A DNA stretch of 64,000 bases from JAVJST01 sp040219295 (GTDB taxonomy: Bacteria; Pseudomonadota; Alphaproteobacteria; Rhodospirillales; Casp-alpha2): the NCBI GenBank assembly GCA_040219295.1, contig JAVJST010000005.1:868001-932000 (forward strand). Direction: 5' to 3'. Below, one piece after another: positions 62,927 through 64,000 of the stretch (the first letter of the stretch is position 1; each line of letters starts with the position of its first letter). The notes beneath the pieces are model-generated. The model did no database searches and was not told the DNA's origin. It was given only the letters and a program-made list of their open reading frames with translations. The translations under genes were made by a program, and so were the position numbers.

Positions 62927-63613
62927 ATGCCGGGCAAAAACACAGACCAACTGACCAACGAACCGTTGGTCCTCGCGTTGCCGAAAGGGCGCATCCTGAA
63001 AGAAGTGATGCCGCTGGTCCGGCGCGCCGGAATCGAACCCGAGGCCGCTTTCGATCTCGACGACGACCGGCGGTTGCGGTTCTCCACCAACGTGCCGGGG
63101 CTCGACATCATCCGCGTGCGCAGTTTCGATGTCGCGACCTTCGTCGCCTTCGGCGCGGCGCATCTGGGCGTCGCCGGAAACGACGTGCTGATGGAGTTCG
63201 ATTATTCCGAGATCTATGCGCCGATCGATCTCGGCATCGGCAAGTGCCGCCTGTCGGTTGCCGAACCGGCCGCGATGGTGGCCAATGACGATCCTCGGCG
63301 CTGGTCGAGCGTGCGCGTGGCAACGAAGTATCCCGCCATCACGCGCCGCCACTTCGCCCGCCGCGGTGTGCAGGCCGAATGCATCAAGCTGAACGGGGCA
63401 ATGGAACTCGCGCCGACGCTGGGGCTGTGCCGCCGCATCGTCGACTTGGTCTCGACCGGTGCGACGCTCAAGGCCAACGGCCTCAGGGAGATCGAGGTCA
63501 TCGCCGAAGTGACCTCCAGGCTGGCGGTCAACCGGGCGGCGTGGAAGACGCGCCCGGCGCAGGTCACCGCCTGGATCGAGCGCTTCCGCACGGCGGTCGC
63601 CGAGGCCGCGTAG
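62927..63613 (+). CDS. hisG: ATP phosphoribosyltransferase, short form
   Basis: Catalytic subunit (HisG-S) of the first histidine-biosynthesis step, joining ATP and PRPP. About 228 residues, lacking the C-terminal regulatory domain, so it needs HisZ (not in the window). Motifs: [41 protein letters not shown], seen near residue 65, and the PRPP loop [16 protein letters not shown] at 62927 or GTG at 62918 could start it. Its stop codon is directly followed by the hisD ATG. Confidence 0.95.
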   Translation: MPGKNTDQLTNEPLVLALPKGRILKEVMPLVRRAGIEPEAAFDLDDDRRLRFSTNVPGLDIIRVRSFDVATFVAFGAAHLGVAGNDVLMEFDYSEIYAPIDLGIGKCRLSVAEPAAMVANDDPRRWSSVRVATKYPAITRRHFARRGVQAECIKLNGAMELAPTLGLCRRIVDLVSTGATLKANGLREIEVIAEVTSRLAVNRAAWKTRPAQVTAWIERFRTAVAEAA

Positions 63614-64000
63614 ATGGCGATCCGGCTGAACGCATCCGACAGCGGCTTCGAGACGGCGTTCCGCGCACTGCTGAACGCCAAGCGGGAGCAGGCGCCGGAA
63701 GTCAACGACGCGGTCGCCGAGATCATCGCCGACGTGCGGGCGCGCGGTGACGCGGCGCTGATCGAACTGACGGCGAAATTCGACCGCTTCGACGTTACGA
63801 GCAGCGGTCTGGCGATCACCGCGGATGAGGTCGACGCCGCCTGTGAACAGGTCGAACCGGCAACGCTCGCGGCGCTTCAGCATGCCGCCGACCGTATCCG
63901 CGCGTTCCACGCGCGACAGTTGCCGGACGACCTGGATTACGCCGACGAAGCCGGCGTGCGCCTCGGCTACCGTTGGACGGCAGTGTCCGGTGCCGGGCTC
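63614..64000 (+). CDS. hisD: Histidinol dehydrogenase (5' part; continues beyond window)
   Basis: 129 codons are open to the window edge. The N-terminus matches HisD: IRLNASDSGFETAFRALL, then VAEIIADVRARGDAALIELTAKFD, shown in part, and ALQHAADRIRAFHARQLP. The enzyme oxidises L-histidinol to histidine with two NAD. It begins immediately after the hisG stop with no gap, indicating coupled translation. Catalytic residues lie beyond the window. Confidence 0.93.
   Translation, partial: MAIRLNASDSGFETAFRALLNAKREQAPEVNDAVAEIIADVRARGDAALIELTAKFDRFDVTSSGLAITADEVDAACEQVEPATLAALQHAADRIRAFHARQLPDDLDYADEAGVRLGYRWTAVSGAGL

Overview
The window is GC-rich, mostly about two thirds G+C, and densely coded with short gaps and many 1-4 nt gene overlaps. 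It reads as the chromosome of a marine-type alphaproteobacterium of the Rhodospirillales/Rhodobacterales kind. Pointers are a GapR/DUF2312 protein, an aa3-type cytochrome oxidase cluster with ctaB and ctaG, a ChrR-type zinc anti-sigma factor next to its ECF sigma factor, a short-form HisG, PdxJ, and a DMSP demethylase. No insertion sequence, phage or CRISPR array is visible. The only tRNA found is tRNA-Thr(GGU).

Layout. 1-5.1 kb: mixed housekeeping genes (envelope protein fragment, RNase HI, peroxiredoxin, DsbD-like thiol reductase, YqgE). 5.2-15.5 kb: a long leftward series of genes (CtaM/DUF420, a heme-copper-oxidase-like membrane protein, CtaB, M32 carboxypeptidase, ThrC, M16 protease, HAD hydrolase, Ldh2-type dehydrogenase, EamA exporter). 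15.7-19.8 kb: the divergent rightward oxidase operon coxB-coxA-ctaG-coxC, closed by a clear terminator. 19.9-28.5 kb: a DUF427-adenylyl cyclase fusion, fumC, then a GAF-phosphatase-kinase fusion and a STAS protein directly ahead of an Mla/MCE lipid transporter (permease, ATPase, MCE protein, lipoprotein). 28.6-36.5 kb: a tmpA-tmpB pair (oxidative cleavage of trimethylaminoethylphosphonate to glycine betaine), pdxJ, gapR, small-molecule enzymes, an M23 peptidase, a MaoC hydratase and a betaine-homocysteine methyltransferase. 38.2-45.6 kb: two converging operons around a trimethylamine-dehydrogenase-like flavoprotein and an enolase-superfamily enzyme. 45.8-54.2 kb: a singlet-oxygen-type RpoE/ChrR regulon. 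54.2-59.5 kb: dmdA with an acyl-CoA ligase, DUF1326, DUF2182 and a divergent LysR regulator. 59.5-64 kb: tRNA-Thr, dcd, murA, hisG and the start of hisD.

Three themes stand out. First, the RpoE/ChrR region has four TGATCC-N18-TA promoters. Two are back to back between the regulator and a membrane-lipid operon (FAD oxidoreductase, DUF1365, cyclopropane-type methyltransferase, transporter). One sits ahead of a DUF6134-SDR-SnoaL operon. The best one lies just after chrR, where no gene follows, and points at a strong terminator about 80 nt away: a candidate sigma-E-dependent small RNA. Second, a phosphatase/kinase plus STAS partner-switch pair adjoins an Mla transporter, whose E. coli counterpart carries a STAS subunit (MlaB). 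This suggests phospho-control of lipid transport. Third, several loci deal with methylated N- and S-onium compounds (TmpAB, betaine methyltransferase, TMADH-like enzyme, DmdA), as expected for a bacterium living on osmolytes.

fumC, the GAF-phosphatase gene and the N-formylglutamate amidohydrolase gene share a GGG(C/T)ATAGTG -10 region exactly 6 nt before the ATG, with no ribosome binding site. They look like leaderless transcripts. All functions are read from protein motifs and gene order alone. Family names rest on recalled family features, and no database search was run.
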